Source: Flaviflagellibacter rhizophilus (GTDB lineage Bacteria > Pseudomonadota > Alphaproteobacteria > Rhizobiales > Methylopilaceae). From it: 64,000 bases of DNA. Location: NCBI RefSeq assembly GCF_033898525.1, contig NZ_JAXAFJ010000003.1, forward strand, positions 1-64,000, read 5' to 3'. The notes below the pieces were generated by a model that saw only the letters and a list, made by a program, of their open reading frames with translations, had not been told where the DNA came from and searched no databases. Shown here one piece after another: positions 29,860 through 38,787 of the stretch; the first letter of the stretch is position 1, and each line of letters begins with the position of its first letter. A program made the position numbers and the translations under genes.

Positions 29860-31344
29860 TCAAGACCCGCGTGATCTGTTCGGCAGCCTGTTCTGCCGGC
29901 GTTGCTTGAAGAACTGACCGACGAGCGCGACGGAGCCACGCTCGAAGGCGGCCACCCAGGCCGTGTAGACCAGCATTCCCGCGGCGACCGAGGCGACGAT
30001 CCGCACGGCCGGGTCCATTCCGAGGAAAAAGGTGTGGCGCAGGATCTCGACGGCGGCGAACATCAGCAGCGCGCCGATCAGGGGCCGCATGACGTAGAAC
30101 TGATCCGGCACGCTGATCGCCCTGCTGTGCCGGGCCAGCAGCACCATTCCAAGCGGCACGGTGGCCAGGACCGGCGCGGCATAGCTCCACACCGCAACGC
30201 CGAACTCGAACCGGGCAAGCACGAGCGTGGCGACGACGCCGACCACGAGAGCGGTCCAGGAGTTGATGATCTGCGGCGTCTGCTTTCCCTCCGAGAGCAG
30301 GACGGCGGGTGCAAAGATGCGCGTGAACCGGAGAGCCCAGAAGAAGGCCACCACCTGGACGGCCAGAACGGCCGCGGTCCAGCGTTCGCCGAAGACGAGG
30401 GGCACAAGATCGGCCGAGATCGCCGCGAGGCCGAGCAGCATGGGGCCGGTCAGCGCCGTGACGAACAGGCTCGCCTTGATGAAGGCTGCGCGTACATCAA
30501 GGCCGTGGGTGCGAAGCGACGCGAACATCGGCAATGCGATGCGGGCGGTCGCCATGTTGACCACGTTCGCAAGTTCGTCGATCAGCCGCACGCCAAAGTT
30601 CAGAAGCCCAAGAGCCTCGACGTCCTGAAACCAGCCGAAGATCAGCAGGATCGCACGGGGCGTCGCCGCGCCGGCGGTTCCCTCGACGCTGATCAGGGCA
30701 CCCAGTCGCAGCGTCGGCAACGCGGCCGGCCAGCTGAAGCGCAGGCGCGGCCGCTGCGGCAGGCGGAAGAGCAGCACGACGGTGGCGACCGCCATTCCGA
30801 AGGTCGAGCCTAGGACGATCGCCCATGCGCCGAAGCCCGCTATAGCGGCCGCACCGGTGATGACGAAGCCGGCGATCTTCTGCCAGAGCGTGCGCGTGGT
30901 CAGTGCGCGCGTGCGCATTTTTCGGGACAGGAGCGCAGTCGGCACGACGGCTGCCGCCTGCAGAATGCAGGTGGTGCCTTGCAGGATCATCAGGCCGGAG
31001 AGTTGAGGCTCGGCATAGAGGTGCTCGAGAACAGGTGCGAGCAGCACGCACAGCACGAAGCCGATGATGCCCAGCACCATCATGGACCAGAAGACCGAGT
31101 CCGATATCTGCCCGTCGACATGCGGCGCGCGCGTCAAGGCCACCGTAGGCCCGGTAAGGAGCACAGCCTGGATGATGGCCGGCACGGCTATGGCGATGCT
31201 GGCGAGGCCGAACTGTTCCGGCGCCACGAAGCGCGCCGCGACCAAGGTGGTGAGAAAGGTTGCAAGAGCCGAAAGGAAGCCCTCGCCGATGGCCCAGGGT
31301 ATGGCCGAAGTGAGTTTCCGTGCCAGTCGGCTTTTGGGGGGCAT
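29860..31344 (-). CDS. Wzx-type polysaccharide flippase 1
   Basis: A 494-residue MOP-superfamily protein with about 12-14 hydrophobic segments, most like the WzxC/ExoP-neighbour polysaccharide exporters. The start MPPKSRLARK at 31344 has a GAGGA ribosome site; the longer frame is not needed. The conserved N-terminal pattern FLTTLVAARFVAPEQFGLASIA is typical of the family. It should flip the lipid-linked repeat unit across the inner membrane. A second, different flippase is encoded at 44161-45513. Confidence 0.85.
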   Translation of the reverse strand: MPPKSRLARKLTSAIPWAIGEGFLSALATFLTTLVAARFVAPEQFGLASIAIAVPAIIQAVLLTGPTVALTRAPHVDGQISDSVFWSMMVLGIIGFVLCVLLAPVLEHLYAEPQLSGLMILQGTTCILQAAAVVPTALLSRKMRTRALTTRTLWQKIAGFVITGAAAIAGFGAWAIVLGSTFGMAVATVVLLFRLPQRPRLRFSWPAALPTLRLGALISVEGTAGAATPRAILLIFGWFQDVEALGLLNFGVRLIDELANVVNMATARIALPMFASLRTHGLDVRAAFIKASLFVTALTGPMLLGLAAISADLVPLVFGERWTAAVLAVQVVAFFWALRFTRIFAPAVLLSEGKQTPQIINSWTALVVGVVATLVLARFEFGVAVWSYAAPVLATVPLGMVLLARHSRAISVPDQFYVMRPLIGALLMFAAVEILRHTFFLGMDPAVRIVASVAAGMLVYTAWVAAFERGSVALVGQFFKQRRQNRLPNRSRGS

Positions 31345-31452
31345 CGGATCCTCGTCGCTGCAGCAGGTGCTCCGCGGCAAACGCCAAACCGCGATACTAC
31401 CCCTGATGGGGTTTAGTCCACGGATCCTTGCAATTTCACAACCGGATCACGC

Positions 31453-31481
31453 AACCACAGGTTTTACACAGATTTGTGGTT
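31453..31481. terminator. Inverted repeat after the first hlyD-type gene
   Basis: AACCACA and TGTGGTT form a 7-bp stem with a 15-base AT-rich loop, starting 10 bases beyond the hlyD-type stop on its transcript. No T-run is obvious, so this could equally be an operator for the downstream flippase gene. Confidence 0.3.
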
Positions 31482-31490
31482 CTCGGAGGA

Positions 31491-32795
31491 TCAGTCCCGG
31501 AAGCTGCGGTTCATCTGGTCCATCAAGGGCTTCGTCACGTAGGACAGCATGGTGCGCTCCGACGTGCGGATGAAGCATTCAACCGGCATTCCGGGAATCA
31601 GCTTGAGGTTGCCGAGCCTCGCGACCTCCGCATCGGTGAGATCGAGCCGGATCAGGTAGTAGGCGTCTCCCTTCTTCGGGTCGACGGTCAGGTTCGGCGA
31701 CACATGGCCCACTGTCGCCCTGAGTTCGGGCGTCGTCGAGCGATCGAACGCCGAGAAGTGCACCACCGCATGCTGGCCGGCAAACAGCTGATCGACCTGA
31801 TCCGGCGCCACGCGGGCATCGATGCGGAACGCTTCCTGCTGGGGCACGATGTGCATGAGCACGCCCCCGCTGGCCACGACACCGCCGACGGTCTGGACTG
31901 CAAGTTCATGGACGATCCCGCTTTGTGGCGCCCGGATGTCCAGCCGCCGAAGGGTCTCCTCGGAGGCCAGCCGCTTTTCGGCAAGGCTCGACAGGTTCGC
32001 CTGCGCCTCACGCACCTCGCCGCTCACCTCGCCCTTCAGATCCTGGTCCACTTGCAGGATCTGCAATTCAGTCTCCGCGATCGCCGCACGTGCACGTGCG
32101 ATCGCGGCAGTGAGGGACCCCCGCTCGCCGCCAAGCTGGGCCGCCTCGCGTTCGATCGCGGTCACCCTCGCGATGGGGACCAGTTGCCGGGCCCACAATT
32201 TCCGGGTGCCCTGCAACTCCTCCTCGATCAGTGAAATCTCGCGCGATTTGGCGGTGATTTGCGCCGTCAGTCCCCCGATCTCCTGGCGCAATTGCTCCGC
32301 TCGCTCACTCAACTGCGCGACCTTGCTGACGCGCACGGTACGCCGGGCCGCGAAGAGGGTGCGTTCGGCTGCCATCATCTCGGCCACCTTGCGGTTCCCC
32401 GCCGCGCGGGCCTCCAGTTCCGCCGGGAAGCTTATGGTGTCCCGGCTGTCGCGCTCCGCTTCGAGCCGCGCCAGCCGCGCCATGTGCTGGTCCATGTCTC
32501 CCGTGAGGATCGCGAGGCTCGCCTCGGCCAGCACGGGGTCGAGGCTGATGAGCACGTCGCCCGCCTCCACGCTGTCGCCCTCCTTCACCCGGATGGAGCG
32601 GACGATGCCGCCGTCGAGATGCTGGACCTGCTTCACATTGGAGCTGACGGCGAGTGCGCCATGGGCGATGACGGCGCCGGACATCAGCGTGGCACCGGCC
32701 AAGGTTCCGACGCCACCCACAAGCAGGGCCATGGCCAGCAACCCGGCGACGGTGTGGCGGGTCACGTCGAAGCGGCTCGGCTCCGTCATCCGCAT
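31491..32795 (-). CDS. Type I secretion membrane-fusion protein 1 (HlyD/PrsE-like)
   Basis: A 434-residue periplasmic adaptor with one N-terminal membrane anchor (about residues 16-38), a biotinyl-lipoyl-like strand pair (VQHLDGGIVRSIRVKEGD), a long coiled coil (about 90-280) and the family ending RTMLSYVTKPLMDQM. It bridges the inner-membrane ABC exporter with an outer-membrane TolC-type channel. The ATG at 32795 shares one base with the stop of the upstream ABC gene. No TolC homologue is present in the window. The neighbourhood recalls rhizobial PrsDE, which exports EPS-modifying enzymes and adhesins. Confidence 0.9.
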   Translation of the reverse strand: MRMTEPSRFDVTRHTVAGLLAMALLVGGVGTLAGATLMSGAVIAHGALAVSSNVKQVQHLDGGIVRSIRVKEGDSVEAGDVLISLDPVLAEASLAILTGDMDQHMARLARLEAERDSRDTISFPAELEARAAGNRKVAEMMAAERTLFAARRTVRVSKVAQLSERAEQLRQEIGGLTAQITAKSREISLIEEELQGTRKLWARQLVPIARVTAIEREAAQLGGERGSLTAAIARARAAIAETELQILQVDQDLKGEVSGEVREAQANLSSLAEKRLASEETLRRLDIRAPQSGIVHELAVQTVGGVVASGGVLMHIVPQQEAFRIDARVAPDQVDQLFAGQHAVVHFSAFDRSTTPELRATVGHVSPNLTVDPKKGDAYYLIRLDLTDAEVARLGNLKLIPGMPVECFIRTSERTMLSYVTKPLMDQMNRSFRD

Positions 32796-34618
32796 CACTG
32801 CACCTCCGCCGTGGCCCGGCGCGGATCGTCGTCGGCCCCGGTGATCTGCGGCACAGCGGCGCCGGCGCCGCTGTCGCCAGCTTTGTTCCGGTTTCCCGCA
32901 AGGGCCTGCGGATCGGCCGCGCTGCCGGTTTCGATCGCATCGCGTCCGAGGACGCGCGCCAGCACCGCGTCGCGGTCCCCGATAAGGGTTTGACCGTTCG
33001 GGCCCATGAACAGCACCTTGTTGACCGCGGACATGATGCTGGGGCGATGAGCGACAACGATGACGATCGCGCCCCGGTCTCGTGCGCGTGCAATGGCGTC
33101 CGCAAGGGCCGCCTCGCCCGCGCCGTCGAGGTTCGAGTTCGGTTCGTCCAGGATCAGCAGGAACGGATCGCGGAACATCGCGCGCGCCAGGGCCACGCGC
33201 TGCCTTTGTCCCGCCGAGAGAGAGCTGCCGCCAAGGCCGACCTGGGTGTGGTAGCCGTCGGGCAAGCCTGCGATCAGCTGATGCACATTGGCCTTGCGCG
33301 CGGCCTCGACGACCTCGGAAGGCTCTGCGTCCTGGAAGCGCGCGATGTTCTCGGCGACGGTGCCCGCGATCAGCTCCACATCCTGTGGAAGGTAGCCGAT
33401 GGCGCGGCCCAGCACATCGCGCGGCCACTGATCCATCTTGATACCGTCCAGCCGCACCGCCCCGCGCAGGGGTTTCCACACGCCCACGATGACGCGCACG
33501 AGCGAGGACTTCCCCGCGCCGCTGGTGCCGATGACGCCCAGCGCATCGCCCGCCTGAAGCTGCACATTGATGTCATGCGCCGTGATCTGCGCCGAGAGGG
33601 GAGGCGCAACGCTGACCTTCTGCAGATCGAGGCTTCTCGTCGGCAGCGGCAGTGCCATCCGGGATTCCGCGGCGGACATGTCCCGGGTGACCACGTTCAG
33701 CCGAGCCCAGGCCTGGCGCGCCGTGACGAAGGCGCGCCAATGCCCCACCGCAAGATCGATCGGTGCGAGGGCCCGGGACATGAGGATGGAACCCGCGATC
33801 ATGATGCCGCCGGATGCCTCCATGTTGATGACGAGATAGGCCCCGACCGCGAGCACCAGCGATTGCATCATGAGGCGCGTGGTCTTGGTGATGGTGCCGA
33901 GCAGGTTTCCGAGGTCGGCCAGCCATTGCTGCTGCGCGAGGTATCCGGACTGCATCCCCTCCCAGCGCCTGCCAAGAGCCGGCGTGATCGACATCGCCTC
34001 CAGCACTTCGGCACTGCGGCGGCATTCTTCCGCCATGCGGGTTTTGTCTTCCCGCACCGCATGCACGTGTCGGGACGGCTCCCGCGTCAGGAGATCCGTG
34101 ACCGCTGTCAGGGCCAGCAGAAGCAGGGCGCCTCCCGTGGCGGTCCAGCCGATGAGGGGGTGGAAGGCAAAGCAGATCGCCAGGTAGACGGGGATCCACG
34201 GCATGTCGAAGAGTGCGCCCGGCCCCGGCGATGCGGAGAAGCCGCGCAAGGTCTCGGCGTCCCGCAGCGGCGCAGAGGCGTCCACCCGTGGGTCGCCGCT
34301 GGCTCTCTGGCTGATCATCCATGAGAAGAGCCGCGGACCCAGCGCCTCTTCGAGCCCGCTGCCAACCCGGCTCAGGATGCGGCCCCGGAGCACTTCGAAC
34401 AGCCCGTGGAAGCCGTAGAGCATGGCCGCGAACAGGCTGAGGGCGATCAGCGTGGGAATGCTGCGGGACGGCAGGACCTTGTCGTAGACCGCCAGCATGA
34501 ACAGCGATCCGGTAAGGGTCAGGATGTTGATCAGGCCGCTGAACAGCGCCACGGCCACGATGCCGCTGCGGTACCGCGCCATCGCCCGCGCCAGCCCTGA
34601 TCTTTTCTCGACCGCCAT
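32795..34618 (-). CDS. Type I secretion ABC permease/ATPase 1 (PrsD/PrtD-like)
   Basis: A protein of about 607 residues. Five or six transmembrane helices fill residues 1-310; the ATPase domain has Walker A GTSGAGKSS, signature LSAGQRQRVALARA, Walker B LLILDEPNSNLD and H-loop VAHRPS, all intact. There is no C39 peptidase or CLD domain. The family exports RTX proteins and proteases in one step. The start is uncertain: ATG 34618 is preferred, with ATG 34627 or 34648 possible, and none has a strong ribosome site. A charged, repeat-poor tail of about 50 residues extends past the ATPase. Confidence 0.88.
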   Translation of the reverse strand: MAVEKRSGLARAMARYRSGIVAVALFSGLINILTLTGSLFMLAVYDKVLPSRSIPTLIALSLFAAMLYGFHGLFEVLRGRILSRVGSGLEEALGPRLFSWMISQRASGDPRVDASAPLRDAETLRGFSASPGPGALFDMPWIPVYLAICFAFHPLIGWTATGGALLLLALTAVTDLLTREPSRHVHAVREDKTRMAEECRRSAEVLEAMSITPALGRRWEGMQSGYLAQQQWLADLGNLLGTITKTTRLMMQSLVLAVGAYLVINMEASGGIMIAGSILMSRALAPIDLAVGHWRAFVTARQAWARLNVVTRDMSAAESRMALPLPTRSLDLQKVSVAPPLSAQITAHDINVQLQAGDALGVIGTSGAGKSSLVRVIVGVWKPLRGAVRLDGIKMDQWPRDVLGRAIGYLPQDVELIAGTVAENIARFQDAEPSEVVEAARKANVHQLIAGLPDGYHTQVGLGGSSLSAGQRQRVALARAMFRDPFLLILDEPNSNLDGAGEAALADAIARARDRGAIVIVVAHRPSIMSAVNKVLFMGPNGQTLIGDRDAVLARVLGRDAIETGSAADPQALAGNRNKAGDSGAGAAVPQITGADDDPRRATAEVQ

Positions 34619-34751
34619 GTGGCACATCCCGTGGCAGCGCCGTGGCATCGCCCCCGCCGCGAGCGCGGACGTCGCGGTCAGCCGTGCTGTCGAGTGGGAT
34701 GTCTACGCGTGAGCGGGGCTCATGTCACGAGAATATGCAACCAAAGGTTGA

Positions 34752-35120
34752 TTAGACGCGATCTGGCGCGGCGGTGCTGAGCCTGCCTCCGGCGGCTGGC
34801 GGGTGCTGCTTCGGACGGAGCAATGTCGTACAAGCGAGCCCCAGCGCGACCCCGATGGCATTGGCGCAGACATCTTCCCAACAGGCAGTCCGGCCCTCGA
34901 TGAACAATTGTGCGGCTTCGACCGCGCAGGAAGCGGCGGACACCAGGACCGCGGCGGAAGCCTCATGGCGGAGAACGGCCGAGAGCACCGCCACATTGGC
35001 CGCGCTGACCGCGATGTGGAGGCACGTGGCAGGACCGTCCGCGAGGGCGAGCCCTGGCAGAAGCGCCAGGGCCGCCACTGCGGCATCGACATACAGCAAG
35101 CATACCAGGATCAAAGCCAT
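34752..35120 (-). CDS. VanZ-like small membrane protein
   Basis: A 122-residue protein with three or four hydrophobic segments and a VanZ-like motif near residue 85: EAAQLFIEGRTACWEDVCANAIGVALG. ATG 35120 has AGAGG six bases upstream; an ATG at 35213 in frame would add 31 polar residues. VanZ-type proteins are often found in polysaccharide loci, where their biochemical role is unknown. It is divergent from the phosphatase gene. Confidence 0.65.
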   Translation of the reverse strand: MALILVCLLYVDAAVAALALLPGLALADGPATCLHIAVSAANVAVLSAVLRHEASAAVLVSAASCAVEAAQLFIEGRTACWEDVCANAIGVALGLACTTLLRPKQHPPAAGGRLSTAAPDRV

Positions 35121-35380
35121 CGCAACCTCTGGATGCAATATGGCCGCTCCGCGCAAACGGTTCCACTGCCGGGTTGCGCTAGGGACGTGGAACCTCGCGC
35201 CGTGTTTAATCAATGATGTCGGGAACGGGAGAAACCTCGGGCCCCACGGCTATGGGATGCTATCGTCGTCGCGGCGAACTGCTCCATCCGGCCGGAGGAC
35301 CAGCGGACCGGATGCCTTCGGACTGAGCATCGAGGTGAGTTCCTCCCCTGCGGGCAATCCGCTGGCAGTTTTCCGCAACA

Positions 35381-36154
35381 GTGGCCATCTCTCCCTCTCC
35401 GCACAGCGTTCCCAAGCCAGAGGCCCTATTGCACGCGCAGCCCCTTCAACTTTCCGGTCCCGAGCCCTCCCGCATCTATGCCATCGGCGACGTGCACGGC
35501 CGGCTGGACCTGCTCGACCGGCTGATCGACCGCATCGGTGCGGAGCTTTCGTCCGATGCGGAGCATGCGCTGGTGGTAACGCTCGGCGATTATGTGGACC
35601 GGGGTCCCAAGAGCGCCGGCGTCCTCGACAGGCTGGCGGAGGGCTGCTTCCCCTGCGCCCATGTCGCGCTGCGCGGCAACCACGAAGAGATCCTGCTCAA
35701 TTTTCTCGATGACGCCGCCGTTCTGGAGCGCTGGCGCCGGCAAGGGGCGGTGGAGACGCTCATCTCCTATGGCGTGCCGGTGGGCGAGGTGATGCGCGGC
35801 CGTGGACTGGAGCAGGCGAGGACAGCGCTGCTGGCGGCGCTGCCGGAGAGCCATATGGCGTTCCTGAAGGGGCTCGGCACGTCCCTGACGGTGGAGCGCT
35901 ACTTCTTCTGCCATGCCGGCGTGCGCCCGGGGGTGCCTCTCGACCGCCAGTCGGCTCGTGATCTCGCCTGGATCCGGGACGAGTTCCTGTCCAGCACCGC
36001 CGATTTTGGAAAGGTGGTGGTCCACGGTCACACGCCTGTGCCGAAGGCGGACATCCGGCCGAACCGCATCAATGTCGACACTGGGGCCTTTCTCACCGGA
36101 ACCCTCAGCTGCGCGGTTCTGGAAGGTGAGAGGGTGCGCATCCTGACGGCTTGA
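35381..36154 (+). CDS. PPP-type metallophosphoesterase
   Basis: A 257-residue calcineurin-like phosphatase. GDVHGRLDLL, GDYVDRGPKS and GNHEE coordinate the two metals, and later histidines lie in FCHAGV and VHGHTPV. It resembles bacterial Ser/Thr phosphatases PrpA/PphA and is near ApaH. GTG 35381 is the longest start, with no clear ribosome site. Its placement just ahead of the Wza and Wzc genes suggests a possible role in reversing protein phosphorylation, but Wzc is a tyrosine kinase, and a cognate PTP-type phosphatase was not seen. Confidence 0.85.
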   Translation: MAISPSPHSVPKPEALLHAQPLQLSGPEPSRIYAIGDVHGRLDLLDRLIDRIGAELSSDAEHALVVTLGDYVDRGPKSAGVLDRLAEGCFPCAHVALRGNHEEILLNFLDDAAVLERWRRQGAVETLISYGVPVGEVMRGRGLEQARTALLAALPESHMAFLKGLGTSLTVERYFFCHAGVRPGVPLDRQSARDLAWIRDEFLSSTADFGKVVVHGHTPVPKADIRPNRINVDTGAFLTGTLSCAVLEGERVRILTA

Positions 36155-36250
36155 TCCGGAGCTGCTCAGGCTTGCGGTTGGCGGTCTACGCATGTAATGC
36201 CGAAGACAAAGCGCCGGTGTATATGCGTCCCTGCAAGCAGAGGTTGTGCC

Positions 36251-36862
36251 ATGCGCAATGAGCGAAAAGTTCTCCAGAAGCTTTTTCTTGGCTCGACTTT
36301 GCTGCTGATGGTTGCACTGGCGGGGTGCGCGGGCGGCCCGCAAAGCACCGGATCGACCCTCGCCGCGGTTCAGCCCGCCGCAGCCGCCGAGCCCCTTGCC
36401 GAGGGCGCCTATGTGCTCGGCACCTCCGACAAGCTGAAGGTCATCGTCTTCGGAGAAGCAGACCTGACGGGTGATTTCGAGGTGGATTCCAGCGGGGCCG
36501 TCGACTTCCCGCTGGTCGGGCGCGTGCAGGCCGCCGGTCTGACCTCGCAGTCCTTTGCGGCGGCGCTCACCTCCGCGCTGAAGGGCGGCTACCTGAAGGA
36601 TCCCAAGGTTTCCGTGCAGGTGCAGAGCTATCGGCCCTTCTTCATCATGGGCGAAGTGGCGAAGCCCGGCGAATATCCATTCCGCAATGGCATGAACGTG
36701 GTTTCGGCCGTCGCGACCGCGGGTGGCTACACCTATCGGGGCTCCTCCAGCAGCGTTTATCTGAAGCGCGCGAACGAGCCGAAGGAGCGCAAGGTGCCCG
36801 CAACGCCCGACGTGAAGGTGGGCCCCGGAGACATCGTGCGTGTACCGGAGAGGTATTTCTGA
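36251..36862 (+). CDS. Short Wza-like polysaccharide export lipoprotein
   Basis: A 203-residue polysaccharide export protein. ATG 36251 has AGAGG upstream and gives a lipoprotein signal with lipobox LAGC near residue 28. The Poly_export domain (YVLGTSDKLKVIVFGEADLTG... PLVGRVQAAGLT) is followed by one SLBB-like domain (FFIMGEVAKPGEYPF... VSAVATAGGYT). It lacks the extra SLBB repeats and the C-terminal outer-membrane helix of E. coli Wza. Export across the outer membrane may therefore need the beta-barrel protein encoded two genes downstream. Confidence 0.88.
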   Translation: MRNERKVLQKLFLGSTLLLMVALAGCAGGPQSTGSTLAAVQPAAAAEPLAEGAYVLGTSDKLKVIVFGEADLTGDFEVDSSGAVDFPLVGRVQAAGLTSQSFAAALTSALKGGYLKDPKVSVQVQSYRPFFIMGEVAKPGEYPFRNGMNVVSAVATAGGYTYRGSSSSVYLKRANEPKERKVPATPDVKVGPGDIVRVPERYF

Positions 36863-36984
36863 TCTCAGACCAACCCGTGATTGTATATCGGTAATACTTT
36901 TGCAATCTCAGGTTATACTTTGCATTTCATTGATGCTTAAGCGGTCTCATGCTAGAAATCTGGCTGGGAATGCGGGGATCAACC

Positions 36985-37458
36985 ATGGTGCCGACTGGGA
37001 TCAAGAGGCTGACGCTCGGCGTCGCCGCCATGTGCGCCGTGGGCGCAGTGGCTCTGCCGGCATCGGCGGCAAGTCTCGGTGCAGGATGCGTCCTGTCCGG
37101 AGCCGTCTCTCCTGATATCAATTCTGCGCTGCGCGCCGGCTCCGAGAGCACGCTCGTGGATCTCCTCGTCGGCCAGCCTTCGCTTGCGGCCGATGTGATC
37201 CTGGCCGCGCGTGATGCGGCGCCTCGAGATGCCGAAATGCTGGCGGGCGCTCTCGCCTCGGCCCGGCTCGAACTTATCTCCGCCGGACAGGAAAGCGGCG
37301 CGGCATCGATCGGCGCAGCCGCATCATGTGCCGACCGCGCCTTTCGTACGGCCCATGCGCGGGGTTTCCGCCGGCTGGTGGCCGGGGGTACCGCTCCCGG
37401 CTACGAGGTCCCGCTCTTCTACGACAATTTCGGTGGCGGTCTGGCCAGCCCCAATTAG
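36985..37458 (+). CDS. Secreted protein of unknown function
   Basis: A 157-residue protein with a signal peptide (residues 1-28, ending PASAA). The mature part is small and alanine-rich, with two cysteines (AGCVLSG and AASCADRA) that could form a disulfide, and a C-terminus FYDNFGGGLASPN. No family is recognised. ATG 36985 is preferred; ATG 36970 and 36949 are in frame. It lies between the Wza-like lipoprotein and the beta-barrel gene, so a periplasmic export accessory is a reasonable guess. Confidence 0.6.
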   Translation: MVPTGIKRLTLGVAAMCAVGAVALPASAASLGAGCVLSGAVSPDINSALRAGSESTLVDLLVGQPSLAADVILAARDAAPRDAEMLAGALASARLELISAGQESGAASIGAAASCADRAFRTAHARGFRRLVAGGTAPGYEVPLFYDNFGGGLASPN

Positions 37459-37483
37459 GCGCGGCTCATAAGAACGCGGTGGA

Positions 37484-38752
37484 GTGCAAGGTTTGGCAAA
37501 GCCCAGGATCAGTTCAGCCTTCGTGACCGTGCTTGGCGGCTTGGCCTGCCTCGCGGGCTCGGCTGCGGCTGTCCGCGCGGCCGATATGCCCGTGAACGAG
37601 CGGGAGACCGGACCTGTGGCGGTCACGGACCGCCTGCGCCCCTATTACGATCCGGCCGGCATCCGGTATGGCGGCTTCGTGTTCCTGCCATCCGTCGCAA
37701 CCTCGCTGTTCTACAATGACAACGTGACCGCGTCGGCCGACAAAGTCGGATCGGCCGAGTTCCACATCGCGCCTGAGCTGAAGATCCGCTCCGACTGGTC
37801 GCGTCATCAGGTCGACGTCTATGGCGGTGTCGATGCCGTGCGCTATTCCGACGCCGAAGAGTACGACCATGTGGATGCGATCGCCGGCGCCAAGGCGCGC
37901 ATCGACGTGCAGCGCGACTTCGCGATCCTGCCGAGCGTCGAGTTCCGGCGCCAGCTGGTCCAGCCGGGCGACAGCGAGGCGCTGGTCACGGTCGACGACA
38001 GCGTCATGCGCAATGTACTCGATGGCCGGCTGGGCTTCAGCAAGCGCTTCAACCGCCTCTGGGTGGCGGGTGGCGGCGCCGGCGCGCATGTGAGCTTCGA
38101 CGGCCTCGACGGCGTTCCCTTCGAGGAGAGCGCGTTCCCGGATTACACGGTCGGCAGCGGCAGCCTGCGCGTGGGCTATGACATCAGCCCGATGACGGCC
38201 GTCTTCGGCGAGGCTGTCCTCAACAGCCGCAGCTTCGACGAGGACGTGTTCGATTCCGAAGGCTACCAGCTGCGCGGTGGCGTGCGGTTCGAGGCCACGC
38301 GCCTCATCCATGGCGAGGTGTTCGGCGGATATCTGAACCAGGATTTCGACGACGCCGGTTTCGAGGATATCTCGACCTACACCTTCGGCGGCAATCTGCG
38401 CTGGTTCGCCTCGCCGCTCTGGACCGTCTGGCTCAATGCGGCGCGTGAAGCAGGCGTCTCGGGCTACGGCGACGGATCGAGCCTCGTCATGTCCTCGGCC
38501 GCATTCGGCGTGGACTATGAATTGCTGCGCAACCTGATCCTGTCCGGCTCCTTCCGTTATGTGAACAACGCCTTCGAGGGCGTCGACCGCGAAGACGAGC
38601 GTTGGCAGACCCGGTTCTCCGCGAAGTACCTGATCGACCGCCACTGGAACGTCAGCCTCGACTACAAGCGGACGGACTTCGACACCGATGCTGTGGACGT
38701 GGACAGCTATGTCCAGAACGTCTACGGCGCGACCCTGCGTTTCCAGTATTGA
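37484..38752 (+). CDS. Outer-membrane beta-barrel protein of the EPS locus
   Basis: A 422-residue protein with a signal peptide (about 1-33, ending VRAAD) and alternating aromatic strands through to the terminal phenylalanine-rich strand (GATLRFQY). It resembles the BBP2_2 barrel family found beside Wza/Wzc genes in alphaproteobacteria. The start could be GTG 37484 or TTG 37493; GGAG at 37481 favours the latter by spacing. Inferred role: an outer-membrane conduit or anchor for the polysaccharide. Confidence 0.8.
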   Translation: MQGLAKPRISSAFVTVLGGLACLAGSAAAVRAADMPVNERETGPVAVTDRLRPYYDPAGIRYGGFVFLPSVATSLFYNDNVTASADKVGSAEFHIAPELKIRSDWSRHQVDVYGGVDAVRYSDAEEYDHVDAIAGAKARIDVQRDFAILPSVEFRRQLVQPGDSEALVTVDDSVMRNVLDGRLGFSKRFNRLWVAGGGAGAHVSFDGLDGVPFEESAFPDYTVGSGSLRVGYDISPMTAVFGEAVLNSRSFDEDVFDSEGYQLRGGVRFEATRLIHGEVFGGYLNQDFDDAGFEDISTYTFGGNLRWFASPLWTVWLNAAREAGVSGYGDGSSLVMSSAAFGVDYELLRNLILSGSFRYVNNAFEGVDREDERWQTRFSAKYLIDRHWNVSLDYKRTDFDTDAVDVDSYVQNVYGATLRFQY

Positions 38753-38787
38753 GGTCCACTGCCGAAGGGCTGCCGGAACGGGCGGCA

